From: Rhodospirillales bacterium
Lineage (GTDB): Bacteria > Pseudomonadota > Alphaproteobacteria > Rhodospirillales > WMHbin7
Assembly: GCA_016215555.1 (NCBI GenBank)
Contig: JACRJC010000041.1
Coordinates: forward strand, 1-56,856
Length of the DNA stretch: 56,856 nt
Direction: 5' to 3'
The notes under the pieces were generated by a model. The model was not told the origin of the DNA, made no database searches, and saw only the letters and a list, made by a program, of their open reading frames with translations. Below, piece after piece: positions 48,674 to 56,856 of the stretch; within the stretch, counting starts at the first letter, position 1; each line of letters starts with the position of its first letter. The translations under genes and the position numbers were made by a program.

Positions 48674-48690
48674 CGGGGGCGTTGCCCCCG
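48674..48690 (-). promoter_or_regulatory. Intercistronic hairpin between hyuB-like and large-subunit genes
   Basis: CGGGGGC, loop GTT, GCCCCCG in the 110-base gap between the HyuB-like stop and the transhydroxylase ribosome-binding site. There is no T-run, so it is more likely an mRNA-processing or stability element than a terminator. Confidence 0.4.
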
Positions 48691-48747
48691 CGCACTTATT
48701 TGTTGGCTGGCTCCCGAGCGAAGGGGCGCGGCGACGACCGCGCAGAC

Positions 48748-50547
48748 CTACAGAACTCGGGCCGACAGCAATTCCTCGTCAATCGCAATGTCACACTCCT
48801 TGACCGGCGGGGCAGCGCGCAGTTTAGCCGTCTGCGCCAGATCAACCTCCATGGTGTCGGAATTAATGGCGACGCCGTAGACGCCTTGCGCAACCCCCAG
48901 CGACACGACACCATTGCGCACATCCTTAAGCACGGCTTCAACGGGGCGTTCCCGCGGATCGCCAACGCCTCCGCCGCCGGAACTGAGCTTGATGTAGACA
49001 TCCCCTGTTTGAAGCTCGACCAGGCGGTGCGGCTTGATCCGCATCGATTTGCCGTCGCGCTGGATAAAGGTGCGGCTGGGCGGTACGCTGTAGCCTCCGC
49101 CGGCCCCCTTTCCCAGCATGACGTCGCCGTCGGAGCTTCCCGTGGCGATTCTGCCCGCACCGCCCTCGTTGATGGCACGCCAATCGATACCACATCCGCC
49201 GCGCCATTTGCCGGCCCCCATGAGATCTGGAATGATCTCCGTCTTCAGGATACGCCAAGGGAAGCGGATCTCGGCCTCCTCGACATTGCCGCGCGTTACC
49301 TGCGCCATCGTCGGCAGGACGCAAGGGCCCGTAGGGCCATCATGGCCCCACACGGCGCCGACGCTGCCGTCATAGTCGAAGGTCGTGCGAACATAGGGCT
49401 TGCCGCTTCGCGAATCGAGAGCGAAGGTGTAACAGCCGCGATGCTTCCCCCAGGCCGCCATTGATCGCATGGGCACCGCCTTGCCCATCGCTTCCATGAC
49501 CGCTTCCAATATCTGAGTACCAACCGCAACGGGAGCCGCGCCCACGGTCGCTGGGTATTTCGCGTTCACCACCAGCCCTTCCGGGGCAAGCACCGTGATC
49601 GGTCGCATCGAGCCTTCATTGTGGAAATCTGCCAATGCCGGACTGAAATGGATGAGAACTGCCGTCACCGATGTGGCATAGGTCGCGGCGTAGACGTTGT
49701 TGATGAACCCCTTGGTCTGGGGGTCGCTGCGCGAGAAGTCAAGGATCAACTCGTCGCCCTTGACGGTGAGATCGAGACGCACCCAGACGGGTTTGTCCAA
49801 CTCAGTGCCGTCATCGTCGGTGGCCGATTCGCCGGAGTACGTACCGTCCGGGATGGTGGCGATTTCGCCTCGCACCGCCTTTTCGCTGCGGGCGATCATC
49901 TGCGCGATGCCGGCCTTTACGGTGTCTCGACCGAACTGTCGCACCATATCTGTAATGCGGTCGTCCGAGAATTTGAGGGCCGCCATCATCGAGTAGTTGT
50001 CGATTTTGACGGCTTCCGGCCATCGCACGTTGGCCCAGATGAATTCGAGAAGATCGGTCCGGTCTTGCCCAGCGGCGACGACCTTGAGCGGGGGAATCCG
50101 CAAGCCTTCGGCATGAATGTCGTAGGCGTTGGGGAAATAGCCGCCCGGATAGCTTCCGCCTGTGTCCATCTGATGGCCACGCACCATCGTGAAGAACATC
50201 AGTTCTTCCTCGCAGAAGATCGGGCGGTAGAAGCCCCAGTCGGGCAAATGCGTGTTGTGACCCTCATAAGGGTCGTTGACAAGAAAGACGTCGCCGGGTG
50301 CGATGTCATTCTCGAATTTCTTCATAATGGCCTGGATTCCAAAGCGGTTGCCCATGTACTGGCAGGGCAGTCCCACAGGAACGGCCACGGTCGAGCCGTC
50401 GGGCAGCCAGATGCCTGTCGAAAGATCTTTCAAGTGGGCCATCAGATAGCTCTGGGCGGTCCGCTCGACGACATGGCGCATTTCCCTGCAGGTGCTCTGG
50501 AATGAATGCCAGATCGTGGCCAGCGTGATGGGATCGACGTCCTTCAT
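48748..50547 (-). CDS. HyuB-family hydantoinase/carboxylase subunit
   Basis: A 599-aa protein of the hydantoinase B / acetophenone-carboxylase beta family: DPITLATIWHSFQSTCREM at the start, GDVFLVNDPYEGHNTHLPD, DIHAEGLRIPP, and GGGGVGDPRERP near the C-terminus. Such subunits pair with HyuA in ATP-dependent opening of hydantoins or oxoproline, or in carboxylation of ketones and phenolics. The ATG at 50547 lies one base after the hyuA-like stop behind AAGGAG. Longer starts would read through that gene. Confidence 0.9.
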   Translation of the reverse strand: MKDVDPITLATIWHSFQSTCREMRHVVERTAQSYLMAHLKDLSTGIWLPDGSTVAVPVGLPCQYMGNRFGIQAIMKKFENDIAPGDVFLVNDPYEGHNTHLPDWGFYRPIFCEEELMFFTMVRGHQMDTGGSYPGGYFPNAYDIHAEGLRIPPLKVVAAGQDRTDLLEFIWANVRWPEAVKIDNYSMMAALKFSDDRITDMVRQFGRDTVKAGIAQMIARSEKAVRGEIATIPDGTYSGESATDDDGTELDKPVWVRLDLTVKGDELILDFSRSDPQTKGFINNVYAATYATSVTAVLIHFSPALADFHNEGSMRPITVLAPEGLVVNAKYPATVGAAPVAVGTQILEAVMEAMGKAVPMRSMAAWGKHRGCYTFALDSRSGKPYVRTTFDYDGSVGAVWGHDGPTGPCVLPTMAQVTRGNVEEAEIRFPWRILKTEIIPDLMGAGKWRGGCGIDWRAINEGGAGRIATGSSDGDVMLGKGAGGGYSVPPSRTFIQRDGKSMRIKPHRLVELQTGDVYIKLSSGGGGVGDPRERPVEAVLKDVRNGVVSLGVAQGVYGVAINSDTMEVDLAQTAKLRAAPPVKECDIAIDEELLSARVL

Positions 50548-50548
50548 A

Positions 50549-52654
50549 TCAAGCGAACTCCTTCTTGCTGGTGCGGCGGCTGATGGCGGAAGCCTCCGAC
50601 GAGAGCCGCAGCACCAAGCTTGTGGACGGATCGACGGAGCAGTCGAAATCTTCCGGAACGAGGACCGAGGTTGTTCTGTCCACGACGACCGCCGGGCCCG
50701 AGATGGAGTCGCCCGGTGCCAGGCTGTCCCAGTCGTAGACGGGCGTTTCCCGCGCTCCATCCGCGAAGAGGACGCGGCGTACTGCCTTGTGGGCGATGTG
50801 CCTCGAAGCACCGCCCTCGGCCACATGCAGACGCTGCATCGACTGCCTGGGCACGGATACCCGAAGTCTGAAGGTGAGGAATTCCACCCCCAGCCAGGGA
50901 AGATTATATGTGAAATGCTGCTTGTGGAGCTTGTGGAAATCCTGAACCAGCTTGTCGATCGTCAGGTCGGTGATCTCCATGCCGGGCAGTTCGACCTCAA
51001 GATCGGTGAATTGGCCTGTATAGCGCATCTCGACGGTGGGGGCGTATGAGAGCTGAGAGATGTCGGCGCCAAGTTTGCCAAATTCCTTTTCGGCTTCGGT
51101 CCGCATTTCGTTGAACAGCGCCTGAAGGTCGTCAAGGCGCACCTTGTTGCGGTCTTGGAACCAGGACCTGGCGAATTCAAGACCGAGGTCAAGATTATAC
51201 ATGCCGAAGGCGCTCATCAGGGCCGCCACGCGCGGTACAACCACTTCCGGTATGGAGAGACGTCTGGCGATGCCTGCGGCGTGAGCACCGCAAGCGCCGC
51301 CGCCCGCTACCATCGTGAAGCTGCGAATGTCATGCCCCTTTTTGGTGCACATCTCGTGAATGGCGTTGGACATGTTGGCGTTGACCGTAGTCCAGATCGC
51401 AAGGGCAGCGTCTTCCACGCTCATGTTCAAATGATCGCCGATTTTCTTGATGGCCTGTCGCGAGCGTTCGACATCGACGGTCATTTCGCCGCCCAGGAAA
51501 TAGTCCGAAGGAACGTAACCCAGGACCAGATTGGCGTCGGTGACGGTGGCGTGGCTGGCCTTGCCATAGGCTGCTGGTCCGGGGTCGGCGCCAGCGCTTT
51601 GCGGCCCGACCCTTAGCAGGCCCAGGGAATCGATCCAGGCGATCGAGCCGCCCCCGGCGCCCAGGGTGATCAGATCGACCATTTTGATGGCCACACGGTC
51701 CTCGCCCACCCAGTTTTCGGACGTGGTTGGAATGATCCCGTTCTTCAGCACGCAGATATCAAAGCTTGTTCCGCCCATGTCGGTCGATAGGACGTTGGCC
51801 TGGCCACGGTCCGGCAGTACGGCTAGCGCCCCGGAAGGCGCCGCTGCGGGGCCGGAGTCGAGGAGGTTGACGGCCCGTTCGCTGCAGTGCTCTGGCGTTT
51901 GCACCAGAGCGTTCGCCTGCATCAGCATCAGGCTGCCAGTGAACTGGTTGAGAGAGAGCTGGCGAACAAGCTCGTTCAAATAATGCGAGATGATGGGCCC
52001 GATATAGGCGCTGATGACCGTGGTTGAGAAGCGCTCGAATTCCCGCCAGACCGGCAGGATTTCATGCGAGGTCGTGATGTAGACGCCAGGCGCCGCCACG
52101 CTGACAATCTCCTTGGCGCGCTTCTCGTGGGCGGAATTGATGTAGGCGCTTAGGAAGCAGATGGCGATGGCGTCGCATCCTTCCTTCACTAGCTGCAGCG
52201 CAGCCTGGCGGACCTGATCCTCGTTGAGGGGCGTGACGATATCGCCGGTGTAGCGGATGCGCTCTTCCACCGGCAGACGCAGATATCTGGGCACGATCGG
52301 CTCGTAGGGTTCAACGAACTGATCGAAGATCGATCCGTGGAGATTCTTGATTCCCCGACGCATTTCGATCACATCACGGAATCCCTGCGTCGTGATCATG
52401 CCCACCTTGGCGCCGTTGCGGGTAATCAGGGCATTGGTACCCAGCGTCGTGCCGTGGACGATCCGCTCGACTTGGGCCAGGAATGCCGGCGCTGTCTGAT
52501 TGAAAAAGGCCGCCGCCTTGCCGATGGCGGCGAAAACACCCTTCGTGGGTTCGCTTGGCGTGGTCGAAGCCTTAAAACGGTGCAGGACACCCGCTTCGTC
52601 CAGGCACAGGCAGTCCGTGAACGTGCCGCCGACATCGATGGTAAGCTGTTTCAC
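50549..52654 (-). CDS. HyuA-family hydantoinase/carboxylase subunit
   Basis: A 701-aa ASKHA-fold ATP-dependent subunit. N-terminal TIDVGGTFTDCLCLDE, VHGTTLGTNALITRNG, phosphate-2 STDMGGTSFDICV, and LGAGGGSIAWID with GPQSAGADPGPAAYG, a family hallmark. GAGGACGAHAAGIAR follows as AGGGACGAHAAG. I chose the GTG at 52654 because AAGGAG lies 7 bases upstream and it begins the conserved KQLTIDVGG. The frame extends further upstream without support. It pairs with the HyuB-like gene. The substrate is not determined by sequence. Confidence 0.9.
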   Translation of the reverse strand: MKQLTIDVGGTFTDCLCLDEAGVLHRFKASTTPSEPTKGVFAAIGKAAAFFNQTAPAFLAQVERIVHGTTLGTNALITRNGAKVGMITTQGFRDVIEMRRGIKNLHGSIFDQFVEPYEPIVPRYLRLPVEERIRYTGDIVTPLNEDQVRQAALQLVKEGCDAIAICFLSAYINSAHEKRAKEIVSVAAPGVYITTSHEILPVWREFERFSTTVISAYIGPIISHYLNELVRQLSLNQFTGSLMLMQANALVQTPEHCSERAVNLLDSGPAAAPSGALAVLPDRGQANVLSTDMGGTSFDICVLKNGIIPTTSENWVGEDRVAIKMVDLITLGAGGGSIAWIDSLGLLRVGPQSAGADPGPAAYGKASHATVTDANLVLGYVPSDYFLGGEMTVDVERSRQAIKKIGDHLNMSVEDAALAIWTTVNANMSNAIHEMCTKKGHDIRSFTMVAGGGACGAHAAGIARRLSIPEVVVPRVAALMSAFGMYNLDLGLEFARSWFQDRNKVRLDDLQALFNEMRTEAEKEFGKLGADISQLSYAPTVEMRYTGQFTDLEVELPGMEITDLTIDKLVQDFHKLHKQHFTYNLPWLGVEFLTFRLRVSVPRQSMQRLHVAEGGASRHIAHKAVRRVLFADGARETPVYDWDSLAPGDSISGPAVVVDRTTSVLVPEDFDCSVDPSTSLVLRLSSEASAISRRTSKKEFA

Positions 52655-52706
52655 CGCGATACTCCTTGCCTTTCTTGATGGTCCGCTATGGTTCTGACCG
52701 CCGGCA

Positions 52707-54020
52707 TCAGCCGTTTTGCGGCAGCTCAAGCGGGACATTCACCAGCTTCTGAGCGCCGCCCTTGCGCACGACCATCATGTCCCCGAACACGCAGCCCACG
52801 TCAGGCTTCCAGGCCGGATTGAACAAATCGATGTTGTTGCCCAGCACCATGCCCTCCTCAAGGATGAGATTCTTCGTCTTGGCGCCGTTCATGCTGGGTT
52901 GGCCATAACCTGGGTTGTAGACGACGCAGGGAAATTCCGGCGAGGCCAGGCCATGGCCGTGGAACCCCAGTTCGACGAAATCGAGTTCAGCCTTCAGCGC
53001 CGGCTTACGCACCGCCTCCCACGCCTCGCCCACGGTGTTCCCCGGCACCAGGGCTTCGGCGCTTGCATGCAGGCACTCGACGCACACTTTATGGATGTCG
53101 AGAAGCTGCTTGGGGGCCTGCTTGCCGACATATGTTGTGAATTCCGTTGCAGCCAGATAGCCGCCATACTGCGTGTGGAACTCATTCAGCACGATGTCGC
53201 CTTGTTGAAGCGGGCGCATAGAGGGAATGGCCGGCTGGTCCGACCCGTGAAGCAGATGCCAGATTTCGGTCGGAGGATGCTCGACCGGCCCGGATGCCAT
53301 CAGGTGAAATACTTGCGGCTCGCAGCCGTTGGCGATTTGCGTGCGGACGATTTCAGCATAAAGTTCCGCTTCGGTCACTCCGGGTCGCGAGAACTCGATA
53401 ATGGTATCGACGGTCTTGCGGGCAATCTGCCCCGCCTTGGCCAGCATCGACAGTTCTTCGTCGCTTTTAATCAGCCTGGCTTCTTCGAGAAGACCATTGG
53501 CTTCAAGGAATTGGGCGTCGGGCAATTCCTTTTGGTAGGCAAGAATGTGTCCGTGCAGGAATGTGGGGGTCGTGATGATGTGGCTACCGAAACCGACGAG
53601 GCCGATGCGCGCACGGCTAAGACCAGCCTCGCGGAGCGCTTCGGCAACGGCAGCCGGGCCGAAATTGGGGCGGACGTCGCTGACCCATTCTTGAACCGAG
53701 AAATAGGCGCTGGTGGGGCGGTTCATGTGCAAAAGCGCGTTCCAGACGATGGGATCGCGATCAAGGAAGAATGCGGCATGGGCGCCGATCTTCGACCCAA
53801 TCTGCGTCAGATAACGCAAATTGACCGTCCCCATGTCCCAGAACATATCGTTGGTCATGACAATCAAGGCGTCGATCTGAGCGAACACCATCTTCTTGCG
53901 CACTTTCTCCCAGCGTCTGTCGCGTTCCGTCAAGGAGAGCTGCGGCATGTACTTGAGAAGCTCACGCGTGGGCTTGGCCCCTGCGGGAAGTTCGTGCGTC
54001 CAAGAAAGTTTGTTGAGCAT
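52707..54020 (-). CDS. M24-family (creatinase/aminopeptidase P-like) protein
   Basis: A 437-aa pita-bread-fold protein with an N-terminal creatinase-type domain (residues about 1-185) and a C-terminal M24 domain. The five metal ligands of aminopeptidase P are largely absent by hand alignment: Asp-Asp become Glu and Ala (LNEFHTQYGGYLAATEF), and the two Glu become Asn and Gly (VLGNNIDLF, GCVFGDMM). The His motif GFHGHG remains. That is the condition of metal-independent creatinase, so a C-N hydrolase acting on a guanidino/amide compound is more likely than a peptidase. It is first in the operon. Confidence 0.82.
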   Translation of the reverse strand: MLNKLSWTHELPAGAKPTRELLKYMPQLSLTERDRRWEKVRKKMVFAQIDALIVMTNDMFWDMGTVNLRYLTQIGSKIGAHAAFFLDRDPIVWNALLHMNRPTSAYFSVQEWVSDVRPNFGPAAVAEALREAGLSRARIGLVGFGSHIITTPTFLHGHILAYQKELPDAQFLEANGLLEEARLIKSDEELSMLAKAGQIARKTVDTIIEFSRPGVTEAELYAEIVRTQIANGCEPQVFHLMASGPVEHPPTEIWHLLHGSDQPAIPSMRPLQQGDIVLNEFHTQYGGYLAATEFTTYVGKQAPKQLLDIHKVCVECLHASAEALVPGNTVGEAWEAVRKPALKAELDFVELGFHGHGLASPEFPCVVYNPGYGQPSMNGAKTKNLILEEGMVLGNNIDLFNPAWKPDVGCVFGDMMVVRKGGAQKLVNVPLELPQNG

Positions 54021-54262
54021 GCTTGCCTCGCTGTGACCGGCGACCCTTTCGCGCCATGATGGGCAGCGCGAAAAAGGTCATCGTCTCGTTTCGAGACAGT
54101 AGCGTTACCTAACGCGATGAAATAGACGGTGTGATCCGGAAAGACTGTTCAGGCAGCCGTAACAATCCACGTACTATATTCAACGCAGCCAGCAGCACTT
54201 TTATTGCGCCGCAATATGAGAATGCTCCAATATTGCATCGCAGTATTGGAATGGCTGTAGAT
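54021..54262. promoter_or_regulatory. Promoter region of the transhydroxylase operon
   Basis: About 240 bases between the LysR gene and the M24 gene. It is AT-richer than the coding DNA and holds short inverted strings such as ATATTGCATCGCAGTATTGG (54230-54249). No T-N11-A LysR box could be chosen with confidence. Confidence 0.35.
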
Positions 54263-55168
54263 TTATGTTCCGCCTGAAGATGAGACGACTGAAAATCGAC
54301 GGATGACGAAGTCCAGAAAAACACGGACGGTGGGCGCCATGCCCCGGTGGCTGGGAAACAGCGCATGGCAATCCTTCGGCGGCGCCGACCATTCGGGGAA
54401 CAGGCAGACGAGCTTTTCGTCTTGTTGTCTCAACGAAAGAAGAATATCGGGAATCATGGCGATCCCCAGGCCAGCCGAAACCATCGAGAGCAGAACAAGC
54501 GGATCATTACAGACGACTCTGGGCGTGAAGCACACTGTCTTTTCCGCTCCTGCCCCAACCAATTTCCACTGGGCAATATCTGCGTTGCCGGATTGCCCAA
54601 GGCAGTCATGTTCGACCAGTTCCTCGATTGTCTTTGGCGTGCCGCGCTTGGCAAGATAATCTGTGCTGGCAAATATGCGTTGACGAACGACGCCCAGGCG
54701 GCGCGCCACCAAAGAGGAGTCAGCTAGCTGGCCCATGCGGATGACCAGATCAAAGCCTTCATCAATGACATCGACAAGATGGTCCGTCAGCAGAAGCTTG
54801 AGCCGGATATCCGGGAATTGATCCAGGAACTCGTCGATAATGGGTAGGATGAAATGCTGTCCCAACGCCACGGGCAAGCTGAGTCGCAGCAACCCCCTCG
54901 GACTTTCCTGCTGGTTCAGCACGACAGCATTTGCCGCATCAAGTTCCGTGATAATCCGCTCGCAGTGTTTATAAAACAGCTCACCCGTGGGCGTAAGGCT
55001 CATCTGCCGCGTGCTGCGCTGGAGCAGGCGGACACCCAGGCACTCTTCGAGGTGTGCCAACTTTTGGCTGACGTTCGATTTGGGAATGCCCAGGAACTGG
55101 GCGGCCTTGGAGAAGCTGCCCAACTCGACGATCTTCGCAAAGATTATAATTTCGTTGAGGTCGCGCAT
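54263..55168 (-). CDS. LysR-family transcriptional regulator
   Basis: A 301-aa LTTR. The N-terminal winged helix-turn-helix is AKIVELGSFSKAAQFLGIPK with VSQKLAHLEECLGV. The C-terminal periplasmic-binding-like effector domain begins near residue 90 (GLLRLSLPVALG). It belongs by look to the CrgA/YafC-type subgroup. The ATG at 55168 has GGAAAG upstream. Earlier in-frame starts add residues not typical of the family. It lies upstream of the transhydroxylase operon in the same direction, so it is the likely regulator of it. Confidence 0.88.
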   Translation of the reverse strand: MRDLNEIIIFAKIVELGSFSKAAQFLGIPKSNVSQKLAHLEECLGVRLLQRSTRQMSLTPTGELFYKHCERIITELDAANAVVLNQQESPRGLLRLSLPVALGQHFILPIIDEFLDQFPDIRLKLLLTDHLVDVIDEGFDLVIRMGQLADSSLVARRLGVVRQRIFASTDYLAKRGTPKTIEELVEHDCLGQSGNADIAQWKLVGAGAEKTVCFTPRVVCNDPLVLLSMVSAGLGIAMIPDILLSLRQQDEKLVCLFPEWSAPPKDCHALFPSHRGMAPTVRVFLDFVIRRFSVVSSSGGT

Positions 55169-55713
55169 TGCCAATCTTTCCGCCATCATCACTTGAATGA
55201 ACACTCCAAGTGCATCTCGGCTACTTAACCTGACTTCAAAAACGCAAGCAAGCTGGGTTTGGCTGAGCCCGCACATAGGCTACTGAAGAAGGTCGATCTA
55301 CGTCAAGGTTCGGCAGGGCCGGATTCTTGAACAGAGTGTTCAAGTTACGCTGCTAGGCATCCAACTTCTTTTATGAGTAGGTTTTCTCGCTAGCCAGGAT
55401 CACAGAGCCCCAGCGGCGGGGGAAAGCATGAAACACAATGCAATACATGGTCTTTTCAGTTCTGCGCCGGGCTCGGGAACCGTCGTTCCTTGCTTGACTG
55501 CGGCTGCCGGTTCCTCGTTGTCCGCTTTCCTCATGATGGCGTCATGCTGGCCGGTCGATGATATCGGAATTGTGTCGGCAAGCCCGGCAATCATGAGCAT
55601 TCCTGCCATGTACAATGTGCCGGCGCCGATTGTGGAAAGCAGCGGGTGCCCTGCCCTGGAGCAAGGCTCAATAGTCTACTCTCACTGGTCAAGCGTTGAT
55701 TGAGACGGTCTAG
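55169..55713. other. Intergenic region LysR / FrnE-like gene
   Basis: About 545 bases. Short open frames exist on both strands (plus 55428-55703, minus 55400-55660), but neither is convincing. The minus-strand one reads STIGAGTLYMAGMLMIAG, which faintly resembles the last helix of an MFS transporter, so it could be a transporter remnant. Divergent promoters for lysR and the FrnE-like gene must lie here. Confidence 0.35.
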
Positions 55714-56622
55714 ATGGACAAGACATTTCAGAGCGATGCCGCTCTTACCTTGACGTGCTACACGGATCCCTATTGCACATGGTGTTGGGGCTCCGAACCG
55801 ATGCTGACGAAACTTCGTGCCTTGTACGGTGAAAGAATCAAGCTTGCGTACAAAATGGGTGGGCTGGTTCGCAATATCAGACAGTTTTACGACGCGGCGA
55901 ACGGTATCGGGGGCAATGGCTGGTACAAGCAGGTCGCAGCTCACTGGGAGGAAGCGTCGCAGCGGCATGGGATGCCAGTCGATCCGCGCGTCTGGGACGA
56001 TGTGAAGGACAGCTTTCAGTCCACATATCCCGCCTGCATCTCGTTTAAGGCGGCAGAGCTCTCTTCTCCAAACCTGGCGAACCTCTTTCTTAGGCGCTTG
56101 CGCGAATCTGCTGCTGCTCTACGCCTCCCCATTCACGATTATGAAGTAACGGCAAAACTGGCGGCTGACATCGGCATTGATCCTCTCGATTTTATGAAGC
56201 GGATCGAATCCGGCGAAGCGGAACATGCTTTCATGCTTGAACTCGCGGAATGCAGACAGGCGATGATTCAGAGCTTTCCCACCTTCATTTTCAGCAATCC
56301 ACAAGGTCAGCAATACACCCTTGTCTCCTATCGGAGCTTCCCAGCATTTGATCGCGTGGTTAGAGAACTTGCCGGAGAAGCGCTTGGCGCCCCGCGGCAG
56401 CTTTCTATTGACGACGACCTGATGGACATCATCGAGATGAATGGCAGCACGACCGTTCCTGAAATCGCCGAAGTGTTCGATATTGGAACAACTGAAGCAA
56501 AAGATGCCTTGGACCGTTTGGTTAACAAAGAAGGAATAGAGGTGTTTCAGGCTGGAAATGGATTTTTGTATCGGATCGGGAGGACTGCGTCCTGTAAGGT
56601 CGGCAGCGCATTTTTCTGCTAG
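55714..56622 (+). CDS. DsbA/FrnE-like oxidoreductase with C-terminal winged-helix-like tail
   Basis: A 302-aa cytoplasmic DsbA-family protein. A thioredoxin-type strand is followed by the active site DPYCTWCWG (CTWC) and a long helical insertion, with a cis-Pro region in MIQSFPTFIFSNPQG. This is the DSBA/FrnE-type layout associated with oxidative stress or polyketide loci. The last 70 residues (TTVPEIAEVFDIGTTEAKDA, LDRLVNKEGIEVFQAGNG) look like a winged helix. No signal peptide. It is divergent from the LysR gene. A role in redox care of the accessory pathway is only a guess. Confidence 0.75.
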   Translation: MDKTFQSDAALTLTCYTDPYCTWCWGSEPMLTKLRALYGERIKLAYKMGGLVRNIRQFYDAANGIGGNGWYKQVAAHWEEASQRHGMPVDPRVWDDVKDSFQSTYPACISFKAAELSSPNLANLFLRRLRESAAALRLPIHDYEVTAKLAADIGIDPLDFMKRIESGEAEHAFMLELAECRQAMIQSFPTFIFSNPQGQQYTLVSYRSFPAFDRVVRELAGEALGAPRQLSIDDDLMDIIEMNGSTTVPEIAEVFDIGTTEAKDALDRLVNKEGIEVFQAGNGFLYRIGRTASCKVGSAFFC

Positions 56623-56626
56623 CAGG

Positions 56627-56856
56627 CTGCTGAAAAACCCCTGTATTTTACAGCGGCAGTTTGCCAAGGCTTGTCAATTGAGTGGTTTTTGCGGTTTCGT
56701 GGGCCGCTTTTCGCCGCCTTTTTGGTTCATTTCCGTTCAATCGGCGGAATTTGGGCGCGGTTATCCCGCGTTGGCCAGCAGTTTTGGAATGCGGACAAGA
56801 TTGTAAGCGGCAAGTGCCAAGGTGAAGACGGCCTTCACCTTCTCAAGCCCCTGCAC
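56627..56856 (-). mobile_element. Right end of an IS1182-type insertion sequence (partial)
   Basis: GGCTGCTGAAAAACCCC at about 56627 matches a typical terminal inverted repeat of this group. Inside it the minus strand encodes the transposase C-terminus. The element continues beyond the window. Confidence 0.7.
56761..56856 (-). CDS. IS1182-family transposase, C-terminal end (partial)
   Basis: The minus strand reads VQGLEKVKAVFTLALAAYN then LVRIPKLLANAG and stop TAA (56761-56763). LAAYNLVRxPKLL is the characteristic C-terminus of IS1182/IS5-like DDE transposases. The gene starts outside the window, so completeness cannot be judged. Confidence 0.8.
   Translation of the reverse strand: MQGLEKVKAVFTLALAAYNLVRIPKLLANAG

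Noticed and set aside
55400..55703. Short frames on both strands between lysR and the FrnE-like gene
   Set aside because: The minus-strand one faintly recalls an MFS transporter C-terminus, but it has an upstream stop and no start or ribosome-binding site. The plus-strand one has no recognisable features.

Overview
The window reads as a GC-rich alphaproteobacterial chromosome, most likely of the Rhodospirillales/Magnetospirillum type. The evidence is an uninterrupted alphaproteobacterial division/cell-wall (dcw) cluster, a meso-diaminopimelate-type MurE, MoxR-CoxE genes and several families of GC-rich intergenic palindromes. The genus cannot be fixed from the sequence alone.

Layout. (1) 1-7.7 kb is housekeeping: cobA, uvrB, two tandem TlpA-like thioredoxins, then argH-lptM-lysA. 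(2) 7.7-9.8 kb is a small surface-glycan type insert with a glycosyltransferase-like gene and a SAM methyltransferase. The glycosyltransferase carries a (CTGAC)6 tandem repeat at its 5' end and looks phase-variable. (3) 9.8-12.2 kb holds thiD, preceded by a leader ORF that repeats the ThiD N-terminus, and glmM. (4) 12.5-32.1 kb is the complete dcw cluster: mraZ-rsmH-ftsL-ftsI-murE-murF-mraY-murD-ftsW-murG-murC-murB-ddl-ftsQ-ftsA-ftsZ, a terminator, then lpxC. Most junctions overlap by a few bases. (5) 32.3-36.0 kb has a TPR protein, intergenic repeats, and a hemerythrin/CoxE-VWA/MoxR operon on the minus strand.

(6) At 36.4 kb a tRNA-Lys(CTT) gene marks the start of a 6.3-kb integrated element. 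It is bounded by 55-bp direct repeats (36461-36515 and 42772-42826) and has a tyrosine integrase, a plasmid-type Rep_3 initiator with a GC-rich origin-like region, a PIN toxin-antitoxin pair, an orphan antitoxin-like gene and a secreted alpha/beta-hydrolase-like cargo gene. Beyond the right repeat lie a relic of a second integrase and IS256 and IS66 fragments, so this tRNA has been used repeatedly.

(7) 43.8-55.2 kb, inside this accessory zone, is the most interesting region. It is a seven-gene minus-strand operon, with a LysR regulator upstream, encoding an M24/creatinase-like protein, HyuA- and HyuB-like ATP-dependent hydantoinase/acetophenone-carboxylase subunits, a two-subunit molybdopterin enzyme, a YcaC-like isochorismatase-family hydrolase and a small membrane protein. 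The molybdoenzyme closely resembles pyrogallol-phloroglucinol transhydroxylase (TthL/TthS), but it has an extra N-terminal SCP2-like domain, a Val in place of the Asp next to the Mo-ligand Ser, and two missing cluster cysteines in the small subunit. I infer a catabolic pathway for an unidentified hydroxylated aromatic or cyclic amide/heterocycle. (8) The right end has a FrnE/DsbA-like protein with a C-terminal winged-helix-like region and the end of an IS1182-type transposase.
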